Assembly: GCA_009741485.1 (NCBI GenBank)
Contig: CM019237.1
Location: forward strand, 48,115,195 to 48,179,194
DNA from: Malurus cyaneus samueli
Taxonomy: Eukaryota > Chordata > Aves > Passeriformes > Maluridae
Length of the DNA: 64,000 nt
Direction of reading: 5' to 3'
The first letter of the stretch is position 1, and the number at the start of each line of letters is the position of its first letter. Under the pieces are notes generated by a model. That model saw only the letters and a list, made by a program, of their open reading frames with translations. It made no database searches and was not told the DNA's origin. The translations under genes and the position numbers were made by a program. Below are positions 1-11,029 of the stretch, piece by piece.

Positions 1-1436
1 CCTCAAACGGGGCCGACAGGTGAATGTGGGTGTGCACTCTGAGATCCCACAGAGGTCACAGCCTTGTTATACAAAGTCACCTACTAATGCTTAACCAGAA
101 GGGGTCCTGAATCCTGAAGCTCTTTGCATTCTACTCGACAGCTGTACTGGAATAACAAAAATGGCCTCAAGGACATATGTGGTCATCACTGAAATCTGTG
201 TTCTCATTCCTACAGTCCCTGTTGGACTCTTCACTAGCAATGTTCCTTGTGCACTGAATACCTCTTCCAAGTCTGAGCATTATGTTGGCACCAAATCTAG
301 GAAAAGCTGATTTTACAATGCCCATAACTGAACCTCAATAACTTAACCTTTGAAATTTCATGCAAAACAAAAGGCATTGTTTTTATTTTACAGCAAGCCA
401 AGAACCAGGGAAAATTAAACCACTCTAGTCCTGACTTTCTCAATAGGACACTAAATCGAAAAAGAAAAAAGAGTATCAAATGCAAAATATTACTGTTCAC
501 TCAGGAAAGAGCCAGAGGAACACTTTTCACACTTTTAAAAAATAAACTCTCTAAATTGACCCATTCTGGTAAAATCACAGAATCCAGAATAGTTGCAATC
601 AGTTCTACTTGAAGTTTTTCCTGTGGGAAGGTTGACATCTGCATTCATGTTCCCCTGAAAAGTCAAAATGCATTCTCTGGCACCCCTGAGTAACTGTGAA
701 TTTACAGAAAGCACCACACACCAGTTTTCCTCTTCACCTTCATCTCTTGCATCCACAGGGCCCTCCAAAATATCTGCTAGCTATGCTTGTTAGAGCAGGG
801 GGCCACAGAATAGCAAATAACATCAGCATTGTTTCAAAACACAGCTTTTTCTGAAGTTTTCCTACTGGGATTAGGAACTCTAAACATAGTAGTGTTTTAT
901 AATGAATATCCACTCATGGATATTCATGCATGGAAATTCTGGCAAGCTGGACAGTTGTTTTGCATTTGTGTTCTCCAGCCATTGGCAAAATAATGTCTAC
1001 TCTCTCTCACATCCATATGTTTTCATGACTAAGATTAATTCCTGTGCTGCTCTCATGGTCCCTCAACTCTCATTCCACACTGATCTCCCAGAGTTGTTGT
1101 CTTTTGAGTACTGAGAGCTCCTTGAGAATAAAAAGCATTTGAAGCAGTATCTATGATGCAAAAAACCTGAAAACTTTAAGGTAAAAATACTTTCACATGA
1201 GAGAGAACATTCAGACAGTTTAGTGATAAAAGATGATGCTTCATTAAACACACAGCATTGTAGCTTCCTTCCGAAATACAAACCATACTGCATTGCTTTC
1301 TCCTTTGAACGGCAACATTCAAAATTGTTCAGTTTTTCAGCTGGGAAAGCTTGCTCATTTCTCTCGCCATTGCATTCTTTTTTTTTTTACTCCTGTGAGG
1401 AGCTATTTTAATCTTGGTTTGCCTCAACGCTGACTT
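1..1436. other. Unique non-coding sequence
   Basis: AT-rich, CpG-poor sequence with stops in all frames; the longest open frames are below 80 codons and have no recognisable domain. The only structured item I see is the hairpin at 902-927. An 11-base T run lies just before 1391. Nothing resembles a known repeat family. Confidence 0.6.
902..927. repeat. Perfect 10-bp inverted repeat (hairpin)
   Basis: Arms 902-911 (ATGAATATCC) and 918-927 (GGATATTCAT) are exact reverse complements around a 6-base loop. The pairing stops immediately outside the arms. It is too short for a microRNA precursor and is not followed by a T run, so no RNA role is implied. A dyad of this kind could bind a dimeric factor or be chance. 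Confidence 0.7.
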
Positions 1437-1582
1437 GTCAGAGGCATGTGGGGGAAGGGATGCACACGTGCTGCCTGCAGGAGGCAAACAGCAGATGGGT
1501 GAAGCCTTGTCTCTGGGGGGATTTCGCCTGGCAACACCTCACATGGGCACCTGGAGACACTGCTCTCCCCAGAGACATCTCT

Positions 1583-1636
1583 CCAATTGGATGGTGGAAG
1601 GGCTCCACCAATGGAAGAAGGTTGGACTGGACCAAT
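1583..1636 (+). promoter_or_regulatory. Array of three CCAAT boxes (NF-Y type)
   Basis: CCAAT pentamers at 1583-1587, 1608-1612 and 1632-1636 are all in the same orientation and spaced 25 and 24 bp apart. The last lies 47 bp before the TATA box. Evenly spaced CCAAT boxes upstream of a TATA box are a classic binding array for NF-Y and are common in retroviral U3 regions and some cellular promoters. The motifs are seen directly; activity is inferred. Confidence 0.6.
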
Positions 1637-1678
1637 GGTCTCCTGGTCAGCAGGCAGACTTTGGGAGGAGCCAGGGGG

Positions 1679-1686
1679 TATAAAAA
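1679..1686 (+). promoter_or_regulatory. TATA box
   Basis: TATAAAAA lies directly downstream of the CCAAT array. Initiation would be expected about 25-30 bases on, near 1705-1715, after which CpG density rises. The fit to consensus is very good and the context supports a + strand promoter. Whether it is active in the host is unknown. Confidence 0.6.
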
Positions 1687-1770
1687 TCAATGGTGCCATG
1701 AGCCTTTGGAACTGAGTTTTGGGGGTGCTGGGCTTTGGGGGAGCTGACTTTGGCCTGCCTGGGTTTTGCT

Positions 1771-2142
1771 CTCGCCAGCTCTCACTCGGCCCCATGTATC
1801 AGCCTTCCCTCCTGGGCCTCGGCAGGACTGGCTGCCATCTGAGCTTTGTGTGCAGCGTCTGCCTCACCCCGCTCCTTCGCTGACCCAGCCACCGCCTGTC
1901 CCGCCTGAGCCACCTACCTGCGCCATCTGCCTGCCTTCGACCTCACCCACCACCATGATCCTCGCTTTGACTGCACCCAGGATCCCGGTCCTGTCCGAGT
2001 GTCCACTCACCGTGTGTCCTACAGTCCATCGCCGCAGGAGCCGCACTCCCCGAGCTGCTCTCCCTCTGGCAGCAGCGCTCACCCCATCATGTAGATGCCC
2101 ATGGCACTCCCCGGTCCTGCGGGTGGTAACGCCCGCTCTCTC
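1771..2142. other. CpG-island-like segment
   Basis: Counting by eye gives about 23 CpG dinucleotides in roughly 370 bases at about 60% GC. Many 60-base lines elsewhere in the window have none. It is followed by a pyrimidine tract (about 2143-2218) ending in CCCCTTAG, which resembles a 3' splice site. High CpG retention implies either recent insertion (as for a young LTR) or protection from germline methylation (as for a promoter). Confidence 0.6.
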
Positions 2143-2371
2143 CCTCTGTGTCCTTTCTCTTTCTACACATTCCTTTTCCATTTTCCTTTCTCTTTTGCTG
2201 TCTTTTCTCCCCTTAGTGGGATACACTTCTCCGTTTTCGTTATCCATAAATGGTTCTCAGATACAAAGTTTGTCCGGTTGACTTGATTTCGTTCTTGACC
2301 ATCCGTTTTTAAAAGAACTCCTCGCAGTTCCCCACGGTTGGAATCAACAATTCCCCTCTTTTTCCAAAACA

Positions 2372-5300
2372 AGCATGGCTACACTGGGAGTGGCAACTGG
2401 CCCTGGTCTTCTGGAGCCTCTTCTGTCAATAAGGCGCAATTAGGAATGCCAGCCGGCCTTGCTTTGGGAAGGGAAACTAGTAATACTGTGGTGCCTTACA
2501 TGCCATAGCAAGACCTGGATATACGATCTGCATGGATTGAAGCAAATGCAGATAAAAAAATATCCACCAGCTCATTCATGATGCAGACATTATTGATGTT
2601 GACACGAGTTGTAAGTATGGGTATTTTATGATGCTTGTTTTAACTGTAATGTTATTCCCCCACCTTTTTCCCTCAAAGTCCTATTGGTACCACGAGCTAA
2701 TGCCTTGTTTCAGACAGATAGAACTATAATACTGTTCTTCAGATACATGTAAAACCTTTCTTGAAAATGCATCAGATAAAAAAGAAAATTGACCAAATTA
2801 TACAAATATCAGAGAGTGCATTTTAATACTCGCAGGTAGACCTTACAAATGAAGCAGATGATTTACTTGTGGCATGCTCTCTCTGCGTGCATGGATTTAT
2901 TTTTGTGCTCAGAGAAGCAGGAGGCTTTACTGTGCCTCTTGCTAATTTTTGGCCATTTCTGTTATCTTGCAATCAAAGAGATGGAATATATACATAAAGC
3001 CGTGCAATGAGAAAAGGAATGCGAGAGCAAACAGAGTTTGTTGGATTTTAGTAAGCAGTGCTGACCAAAAGGACACTTCTGAAGTGTTCTTTACTTTGCA
3101 ACATCTCAGAGGCTGATGAGTCTCCTTGACAAGAGATTCCTTATGCATGGAAGGGCCACGCAATAGCCCTTGTCTTCTGCTACCTCTGAAGCCATGTAAT
3201 GGGGGCACTCTGTGTTGCATTCGGGATACTTTTAACTTGCTTTCATTTTATTTCATTTGCAATCAACTACCAAAGCTCCCCAAGGCTGTGAAAGTAGAGC
3301 GTGGTGTAACTCTTTTTCCAGCGACAAGGGGAAAAGGTTGTTAACCAGTCCTTTGGTGGCCTTAGGAAATGCCAGGCACAACCGAGTCTGGCTCAGTTAG
3401 CTGATTAAAGTGTCAGTACCTCAAATGTATTCTTATCCTGCAGATTTCCCCCAGAATTCAAAGTATGTCATAGTGGGCCAAAGCCCACCAGTTTTTCAAG
3501 AAAGGGTCTGTCGCTGGTGAAATGGAAGTGCTTGGCTAAAAAACATTGCTAAGATTTATAGCCTGATATTATGACCTCATCTACAGTTTAAAATAGAGTC
3601 TAAAGAAACACCAGGAACATGTCTTTTCCCAAACAGAGATGTAAAAAGAAGGACAAGGTAAGTGCATTCTGTATCATATCAGAAGGGAGTTGACATGTAC
3701 AACCTGACCTTTTGGACAATCTCTGGTGTTGCTGATATTTTAGAGAAGGTTCAGTTACTTGCCCAGGAAAAATATTTTTGAGAGTTGTCCTTGATTTGGA
3801 ATTTTGGTAAAAAGTTTTTTAACATGTAGGATTGCTCTGAAAATGCAGAGCTTTTTTCCCTAGAATATGCTATGAAGTTATGGAAGAGGTAAATGTTTTG
3901 CCCTCACCCATCATCTCCAGGTTTTAGTTATTAGAATAAAATGCAGTGTCAGAGAACCATACCTTTGCCAAATATTTTCTGTACACAAGATCCTCAGTCC
4001 ACAGACGAGTAACCTTTGGACCTGAACCTTTCTATTTCTCTATGTCCCTTAGGAATATGCTTTTGAGAGCTTACCAATTCCAACATAATTAAAGCCTTAT
4101 AATGTTGTGATGTGCTTCTCTCAGTCTTTGTAAATCATGGTTCAGATACCTGTGCCTTTCTTGAGGTGGAAAAACACTATAAATTTGGGTTAACTAGCCA
4201 GACAACTTCAGCTTATGTCTTGTTGCCTTACAGTAACAGCTTGAAGCAGCCAAAGGACACTAGAGAATCTGGCCCTATATATCATATGAAAAGGATGATT
4301 TACGGTTTGAAGCTATCACGAGCACCAGGGTTATTAAATCCATCTCTGGTACCCTAAGGTTAAAGATATTACTCTTTCAGGTTCTGTTTGTGCAGGTCTC
4401 CTTGAGACCAAGGCCCTCCTTGCTGCTGTGAGAGTTCAAGTCCTGTTGTGCCAAGTCATACAGAGAGTCAATACAGAAAGCTTTGAGGGCTCTGAATTCC
4501 CATTAATGATTTGTAAAAATGTAATCTGTTCACAGAATTAGCTCAGCAAAGCCTGCACAATGTTCTTAAAATATAGATTAATTTCTTTATCTTTTATGAG
4601 CCAAATCGCAGTGTGTGAAAACATGAATTGTTTCCAAAATGCAGTTAACTCAGTTTAATCCAATTCAATCCAGTCAACCTGGTCTAAAACAGAGTGCTTT
4701 GTGTGGGAGCCTAATGCAATGTTTTATTTTATCCGTTACTGTGCTGCAGACTGGAGTTTACATTTTGGGTTCTGCTTACTGCCATCTTTGCACATTGTGA
4801 CCCAGGGTGCATTTCACTGTAGGATCACATTTGTATGAATCAGCCTCAGGCTCAGTTAAGTTCCAGTATTCCTAGTTATGCTATCTTAGGACAGATTCAT
4901 ATAGGAAATTTAATTCTCCCTGTGTTCTTCCTTACCTTCCTTAACCTTATTGTTCCCAAATGCCCCCTAAGCTAAGGAAGGTCTGGGGGAGGAGGGGTCT
5001 GGCCAGCTGTGCAGCAGCTGGTTCTTGCAGGCCATGTCCTCAGTGCCCAGGTTAGCAGCAATGAACGTTCTCTGCTACAGAGGCTGGACAGGACCACAAA
5101 AATAACACCAGGGATTCAAGAAAGCAAAAGACCGAGATAAAAGCAGCCCCTCCTCAAAGGGCTCAGATTGCTGATTGCAGTCAACCAGGTTCCAGCACCT
5201 GGAATTTTGTCTAATTTTCCATAAAATTATAATTTCCTAGTAGAAGTAAAATTTTAATAAGTAACCGTATTCTCACAATTCAGATTATTTCAAGCATCAA

Positions 5301-5674
5301 AGTCTGAAGTCTTAAGATTAAGGTTTTCAATGAGATCACATGGTATTTTTGCAATTAAGGAAAAGTAAATCCTGTTTAATCCACCAATAATTCCAATGAC
5401 TTTATTTTGTTTCAAGTAGATCTGTTGGTAAATTTCACTGATAAAAAATGCTGGCCCACAATAGCACTGGATGTGCCACAAGATATTCCCCATTATTTCT
5501 GTGGCGTTTGTTTGCATAAAATTAAGGAAACTGAATAACCTTCAAAGTGCTACATCATACAAATTCAGGGCTCTTATTTCTCTTTAGTCAAAGTTTCTCT
5601 TCATATCATCAGAAGGTTTCATTTTTAATACTGAATATTTATCAGTATATCTAAATATTCAGCATCAGGTAATT
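2372..5674. other. Unique non-coding sequence
   Basis: No gene or recognisable repeat. Open frames are all below 95 codons. The segment 4980-5200 is somewhat richer in G and C but has no promoter motifs that I would defend. The stretch 5210-5660 is strongly AT-rich. Confidence 0.55.
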
Positions 5675-6182
5675 CTTGCCCTCTGCTTTGTTCTTGTGAG
5701 ACCCTACCTAGAGTTCTGCATCCAGAAAAAAAGATGTTGACCTGTTGGAGCAAGTCCGAAGAGAACCAAGTTGATCAGAGGCTGGAACTTCTCTCCTGTG
5801 AAAACATACTGAGAGAGTTGGGGCTGTTCAGTCTGGAGAAAGAAAGCTCCAGGGAAACCTTATTGCACCCCTCAGGAAATAAAAGGGGCCCACAGGAGAG
5901 CTGGAACGGGGATAGGACAAGGGATAATAGCTTTAAACTGAAGGAGGAGAAATTCAGATTAGATTTAAGGAAAAAACGTTCCCTGAGAGAGTGGTGAGGC
6001 ACTTAAACAGGTTGCCCGGAGAAATTGTGGATGGCCCATCTTTGGAAGCGTTCAAGGCCAGGCTGGATTGGGCTTTGAGCAACCAGGTGTAGTGGAAGGT
6101 TCCCTGTCAGGGCACTAGGGTCAGAACTGGGTGATCTTTAAGGTCCCTTTTTCAACACAAAGCAGTCTGTGGTTCTATGATT
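5675..6182 (+). mobile_element. CR1 LINE, 5'-truncated 3' end
   Basis: About 500 bp of the CR1 3' region on the + strand. Recognisable blocks in order are: a GTGAGACCCTACCTAGAGT-type segment near 5695-5720, the GAGAGAGTTGGGGCTGTTCAG block (5811-5831), the ACAAGGGATAATAG segment (5919-5932), the GAGGCACTTAAACAGGTTGCC block (about 5996-6017), the GGTGATCTTTAAGGTCCC motif (about 6130-6147) and a terminal TTCTATGATT, the CR1 octamer-type 3' end. CR1 is the main non-LTR retrotransposon of birds and usually leaves 5'-truncated copies like this one. Many substitutions and small indels show it is old. It encodes no intact protein; the open frame at 5734-5997 is a remnant. Confidence 0.93.
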
Positions 6183-9134
6183 GCAAAATTGAATATACCA
6201 AGCTTATGATAAAAATTTTAAATACAATAATTTAATGGTGTAGAACTATTTTATCAGTAGCACAACTTAAATTTCTAACCAAAATAATAAGCAAATGAAA
6301 AGCTGTTTCAAAATGAAGTACTGGTATGTTAAATCTTAACTTTTTTTAAATAGATTTTTTTACCTATGAAAATGCCTTTTTTTTGTTCTTTCTTTCCCTC
6401 TGTCTCTTTAGATAATGTTCAAATCTGCATTTTCTAATGAGAAAACTTGATCACAGAATTTCTGCTCGGTTCTGTTGATTAGACTTTCATGCATTCTTCA
6501 GTTTTTGTCATTTGAAACGAGGATGTTTACCTACCTCTGGTATTAAGTTTTATTTTGCTGGGGAAATTAAAGTAGGATAATTAGTCAGGCAGGCAAGAAC
6601 TGGAGGAGTGCAAAAAAATTAAATATAACCCTACCAATCTATCTCTATTTACAGTGTGGTTTAAGATTCTGGCTCAATACAAAATAGCATGTATTTTAGG
6701 ATTATGTGTCCCAATAAAAATATGAATTAATTTTTCTGCCAAGCCTGTGCTTTTCATTTCTTGCTATTTTCATTTTGATCAAAGGAAAAACATAACTCTG
6801 ACACAGAGCAGGAATAAAAGCTGTCAGATTAAAGCATGTTCAAACAAAATGCACTGGACATAGTATTAGTAGTGAGTTTACATGTGGCACTATTTCCATA
6901 TTATACATCAGAAACTTTTGGAAATTAAGCCATCTTTTTGATTTGTGTCCTTTAAGCAGTAGAGCAGGAAAATGTTATATTAACCAGCACTTGCAAAACT
7001 GTGAAAGAATGGAGTGGCAGCTGGGGGCATTGGGCAATGGATATTGCTGGACTTTGCTGAATAAAGCTGTAGAGATGCAGCTACAGTGCATGGAAGTCTC
7101 CTGTGTAATCACTTCTGACATCAGTTAACTTTCCCATTATCATCACTTCCAAACATCTTTTCAGCCTCTTTCTTCTAGACATAGAACTTCCTTTTGTTTC
7201 AAATCCACTGCAATTTTATGTCGTGCTGCTGCAAACAAATGTGAAATCAATTTTGTGTTTTTCAGCTTGTACGCTGCTTTTTGTCAGGCATCAGCAAAAC
7301 CAACATCAATTCCATGGTGGTTCAACCTTATTTAAAATATTCACCAGTTAGAAATTGTACTAGGCTCTATAAAAGGGGTGGAGAAGTTAGCCTGGAGGTG
7401 GTAAACACATTGAAGCATCACCTGAGTGCAGTTAAGTGGGACTATTAATATTTCAGAAGTCACTCCAGACCAGACCAGGAGAATTATTAAAGTGAGTGCC
7501 AGACTGTTTCCAAGGTACCTCAAACTGTTCTGTAAGACCTAAAACAGATAAAAATATAGAGTGAAGAACAGATGTCTATGACAGCTACTGTCACCTGAAC
7601 ACCTTCTTGGTGCTTTTTCTTGGCTTTTAGGCTCTTTCCCAGACTTCATCAGCCACACAATGCTGTGAGACAAGACCCAGCAGCCAGTGTCTTTCTACTG
7701 ACACCCAGAGTACAGGGCATCTTTTAACTACCTCAGTTAGTAGCCAGTCTAACTGAAATTTGGTTTATCAAGAAAGGAGAAATACACGTCAGTACAGAAA
7801 TGTTGTGTGGGAAATAACCAGCCATAACATTATAGGTGAGAAGGTCAGGCTGTTGAGATACACTCAATTCATTGGAGAGAAGACAGATGCCCAGCATCTT
7901 CCAAAGAAGCAGTATGTACTCTTGCAGGGGATTTTTTTGTTATGGTAGGGTATTTTTTCTTTTAAGCCATATCTGGTGGAGCATTTAGGTAGGTCCTGTG
8001 AAGTCCATTAGTGAGTTTGTTATCCTTTCTGCCATCAGGTCTTGATTTTCCTTTTTATTTTTAAGATATATAACTTCACTTTTGCTGACATGCAAAACTC
8101 TGCGTGCTTCTTACCTTCTCCACATACTCACTTTGTCTCACTTTTTGTCTATAACATAAACATACCCTCCCCACCTTTTTAATCTATTTTTCTCCTGTGC
8201 TCCCTTCCCATCACACAGCGTACAGCACTGATTTCCTTTATGTCCCCAACTCTGAAGGCCCATTCCTTCTGAGAAGACCACAGACTAGGGACTTCCAACC
8301 ATGGTTTTTTTTCTTTCTGTGTAGGAAGAAATCTTCTAAATGGTCCAGACAACACTTTTCCTAACTGTTCTGCAGATGAGGAAGCTACTGAGTTCAGCTC
8401 CACTCTGAGGAAGGTTTACATGGTTTTCAACTCCCCATTAACATTATTGTATTTTATGCTAAGCACATGCTATTGACATCATATCTGTCATGTTTACTAT
8501 AGAATAGTAGAAAAGAGAAAGCACTCTTCTCTGATTTACAGGATATTAAATATACCTGAAATTTAATCAAGAGCATATCTGTAATGAGGCTGGAAATGCC
8601 TGTCAAATGCTAGGTGATGATTTCTTAATTAAAAACAATGATAAATCTTCTATGAAATGTAAGAATATTTTATTAGGGTATCAGTGTGGGACCACATAGA
8701 CTATATAATGAAAAACAAAAGGAAGAAAGCTGAACTCCCTCATCCTCCCAAAACAGCAGGAAAATTGTCACCTTAATTCTATTTTTAAAAACATGCACAA
8801 ATAGCAATCTGAAAGTAATAAACCAGGCACAACCAGTAGTTTGGAGTGATTACCCCATAAATTGCTGAAAAAACATCACCATTCCTGGTCTGATGTTTAT
8901 TGCTAGATATCAGCTTTTGTTTTTCACGCCTTGCTTTAGCCGTGTGCAAGCTCAGTGGCAGCCCTCCTTCAACAGCTACAGACTTAGTCTTTTTAATAGA
9001 AAAATGTTCTTAGAATTATCCCAGAGACTGAAAAGTGAAGCCCAAGTTACTTAATTCAGGCCAGAAAAAAAGACTGAGTATTTTGCACCAGTTTTTCACA
9101 TGCTGTCCATGGAGCTGATCACAAATATTTATGT
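6183..9134. other. Unique non-coding sequence
   Basis: AT-rich DNA without gene, RNA gene or identifiable repeat. Several short T-rich runs (around 6340-6400) and short open frames (up to 74 codons) look random. Confidence 0.55.
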
Positions 9135-9788
9135 TGTGGTTTAACTCAGGTAGGCAACTAAGGCCCACAGCCCCACTCACTCCTTTCAGTGGAGCAGGGA
9201 AGAGAATCAGAAGGGTAAGAGAGTGAAAATTCATGCATTGACCTAAAGGAAGTTTAATAGGTAAAGCAAAAGATACATATTAAGCAAAGCAAAACTTGCT
9301 TTATAGGATTTTTTCACATTCAGCAGGCAAGTGTTAAGCCCTCTCTGGAAAGCAGGGCTCCATCTCATGTAGTGGTGACTGGGGAAGGCAAAGCACAGAA
9401 TCACAGAATATCCTGAGTTGGAAAGGACCTACAAGGACCATCAATACCCAGCTTCTGGCCCTGCTGTCACTGGAAGAAACATTCTTCCTTCCTTCTTTTC
9501 CCCTCAGCTTTTATTGCTGAGCACAATGTCATATGTCATACGCTACCAAATCTGTTTTTTCAGCTGGATTCAGCTGTCCCAGCTGTTTCCCCTCCCCTTG
9601 TTGTGCACCCCCAGCCTCCTCCCTGGCAGGGCAGTGTGAGGAGCAGAAACAGCCACGATGCTGTGTAAGGTCTGCCCAGTGATAGCAAAAGCATTGGGGT
9701 GTTGTCAATATTTGTTTTTAGCACAAATCCAGAATGTAGCACCACACAAGCTACTAGGAAATTAACTCTCCAGGTAAAACCAGTACCA
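9135..9788 (-). mobile_element. Solo LTR of avian ERVL type (with nested CR1)
   Basis: Read on the minus strand, this is a complete LTR similar to the abundant avian ERVL-type LTRs. On the + strand the diagnostic blocks are TGTGGTTTAACTCAGG at 9135 (the LTR 3' end), the GGGAAGAGAATCAGAAGGGTAA block near 9187, the AGTTTAATAGGTAAAGCAAAA block near 9251, GAAAGCAGGGCTCCATC near 9348, the TGAGCACAATGTCATATG block near 9517, TTGTGCACCCCCAGCCTCCT near 9601 and GCTACTAGGAAATTAACTCTC near 9750, ending at about 9788. Without the nested CR1 it is about 580 bp, a usual length. The position of the sense-strand TATA box holds a mutated CAATAAAAG. There is no internal retroviral sequence, so it is a solo LTR left by LTR-LTR recombination. 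I could not find a clear target-site duplication. Confidence 0.88.
9393..9466 (-). mobile_element. CR1 3'-end fragment nested in the LTR
   Basis: The + strand shows the reverse complement of a CR1 tail: repeated CAGAATCACAGAATATCC, then GAGTTGGAAAGGACCTACAAGG and CCATCAATACCCAGCTTCTGG. Only the last 70 or so bases of CR1 are present, an extreme 5' truncation. LTR sequence is recognisable on both sides and resumes around 9466, so this CR1 inserted into an existing LTR and is the younger element. The tail differs from the one at 6180, suggesting another CR1 subfamily. Confidence 0.88.
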
Positions 9789-10484
9789 ATTAATTAGCTC
9801 TTATCTTTGCATCCAATGGATCACTATTCTATTTGTTTATCTTTCCCACAGATGTGCTCAAAGCACACATATTTTCCCAAAGGAAAAATGCCTAGTTTTG
9901 ACTATGTTTCCCATACAAATCTAATTTGGGCCCCACTGGGGCTGTTCTGTTCACAGGCAAGACCACAACATGGAGATAAGATTTGTCATACACAGCCGAA
10001 TCAAATTTACAACTCCCATGTAACTCCCACAGGCAAGGGCTGTGCGTGTCAAAACAAGAGTGAGCCCTCTGCCTCCTCAGCCATGCTCCTCCTGTACTAT
10101 TTCTACAGGGCAGGGATTGTCATCTTCCATCTGAGCAGCCTTCTGGACCTCAGCACAGACCACAGGGCCCAGGAACTCTTTTGGAATATTCATCAGAAGA
10201 GGCCTCCAAACACCACACAGGAGCACATCTGGGGGCACACACACATCCTTACTTCTGTGTCATGCTGTCTTCAGAAATTAAAAGCTCCCACATCACCCAA
10301 ATGAAATCTGTGGTACACATCAGCCTGCTCTCCAAGCAAGGTGAGGGCATATTGGCATTCCAGGACACACCACAGTTCCCATCTTCTGCAGGGCCTTCTC
10401 TTTGTCTCTTCTGCTTCGGAGTTGGAGACCGCCTTGGGCACATCCAAGAGGTTAAGGCAGCATTCACTCCCCCTTTATTTGGTA
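9789..10484. other. Unique non-coding sequence
   Basis: The frame at 9807-10304 (165 codons) is one of the longest in the window, but it has no recognisable domain and a composition like translated non-coding DNA; I do not call it a gene. Confidence 0.5.
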
Positions 10485-10872
10485 GTCCCAAGACTGCATC
10501 TACAGCATTCTGTGCAGTTCTGGATCCGTGTTGCAGGAGAGAGAGTGAAAACTACATCAAGTTTTGCAGAGTGTTTTGAAGATGGATAGATGGCTGGAGA
10601 ACATGCATTGTGAGGAAAGATGGATGTAGCTGCGTTTCTTCACGCTGGAGAAGGGATGGTGGAAAGGGATATAATTTCTGACTGCTACAACTAAAAGTAG
10701 ATTTATAGGGAAGACAAGGTCCGTCTCTAAGGTGTGCAGCAAAAACAAAAAAAAAAATCAATGATCAAAAGTCTCAGCAAAAGTAAATCTGACTGGATAT
10801 AAGGAAAAAAATCTTCATTGTGAGAGTGGTTAGGCACTGGAACAGGGGACCAGAGAAACTGTGGATTCTCCA
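10485..10872 (+). mobile_element. CR1 LINE fragment (3' section without its end)
   Basis: A diverged CR1 section on the + strand. It starts near GCAGTTCTGGATCC (10518), passes through GATGGCTGGAGAACATGCATTGTGAGGAAAG-type sequence (10588-10620) and CTGGAGAAGGGATGG (10646), and reaches ATATAAGG...TTCATTGTGAGAGTGGTTAGGCACTGGAACAGG at 10797-10846, stopping around 10872. The last 100 or so bases of CR1, including the octamer tail, are missing. The next piece downstream belongs upstream in the consensus, so the locus is permuted. Confidence 0.78.
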
Positions 10873-11029
10873 TAAACAAACTGGAGAGCTGTGGACTGGG
10901 TTGGTGAGAGGGTGGAAAACTGGCTGGAGTCCAACAGTGACAATGCACAGGAACAAGTCAGGCTGACATTCATCCCTCAGGATGCTGGCATCCTTCAGGA
11001 GCTGATACTGGGACAATACAATTTATTAT

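Larger units (their letters stand above)
1437..2371 (+). mobile_element. Probable solo LTR (CpG-rich, CCAAT/TATA promoter block)
   Basis: This block stands out sharply from its AT-rich surroundings: it is GC-rich and holds about 30 CpG sites between 1770 and 2340, while the flanks have almost none. On the + strand it carries three CCAAT boxes (1583, 1608, 1632) and a TATA box at 1679-1686, the order expected of a retroviral U3. A CATAAA that could act as a weak poly-A signal lies at 2245-2250. The block could begin with TGTCAGAGG at 1437 and end with CCAAAACA at 2371, giving TG...CA termini, but I found no target-site duplication, so the ends are tentative. No gag, pol or env sequence is attached. 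An R-U5 of more than 650 bases would be long for an LTR. The alternative is a CpG-island promoter of an unannotated transcript. The 171-codon frame at 1766-2281 is Pro/Ser/Leu-rich, as GC-rich non-coding DNA gives. Confidence 0.45.

Noticed and set aside
1766..2281. 171-codon + strand open frame, the longest in the window
   Set aside because: Pro/Ser/Leu-rich low-complexity product of GC-rich DNA. It has no domain, overlaps the CpG block, and an opposing 127-codon frame lies on the other strand.
9807..10304. 165-codon + strand open frame
   Set aside because: No recognisable domain or codon pattern; several overlapping frames of similar length occur in the same patch.
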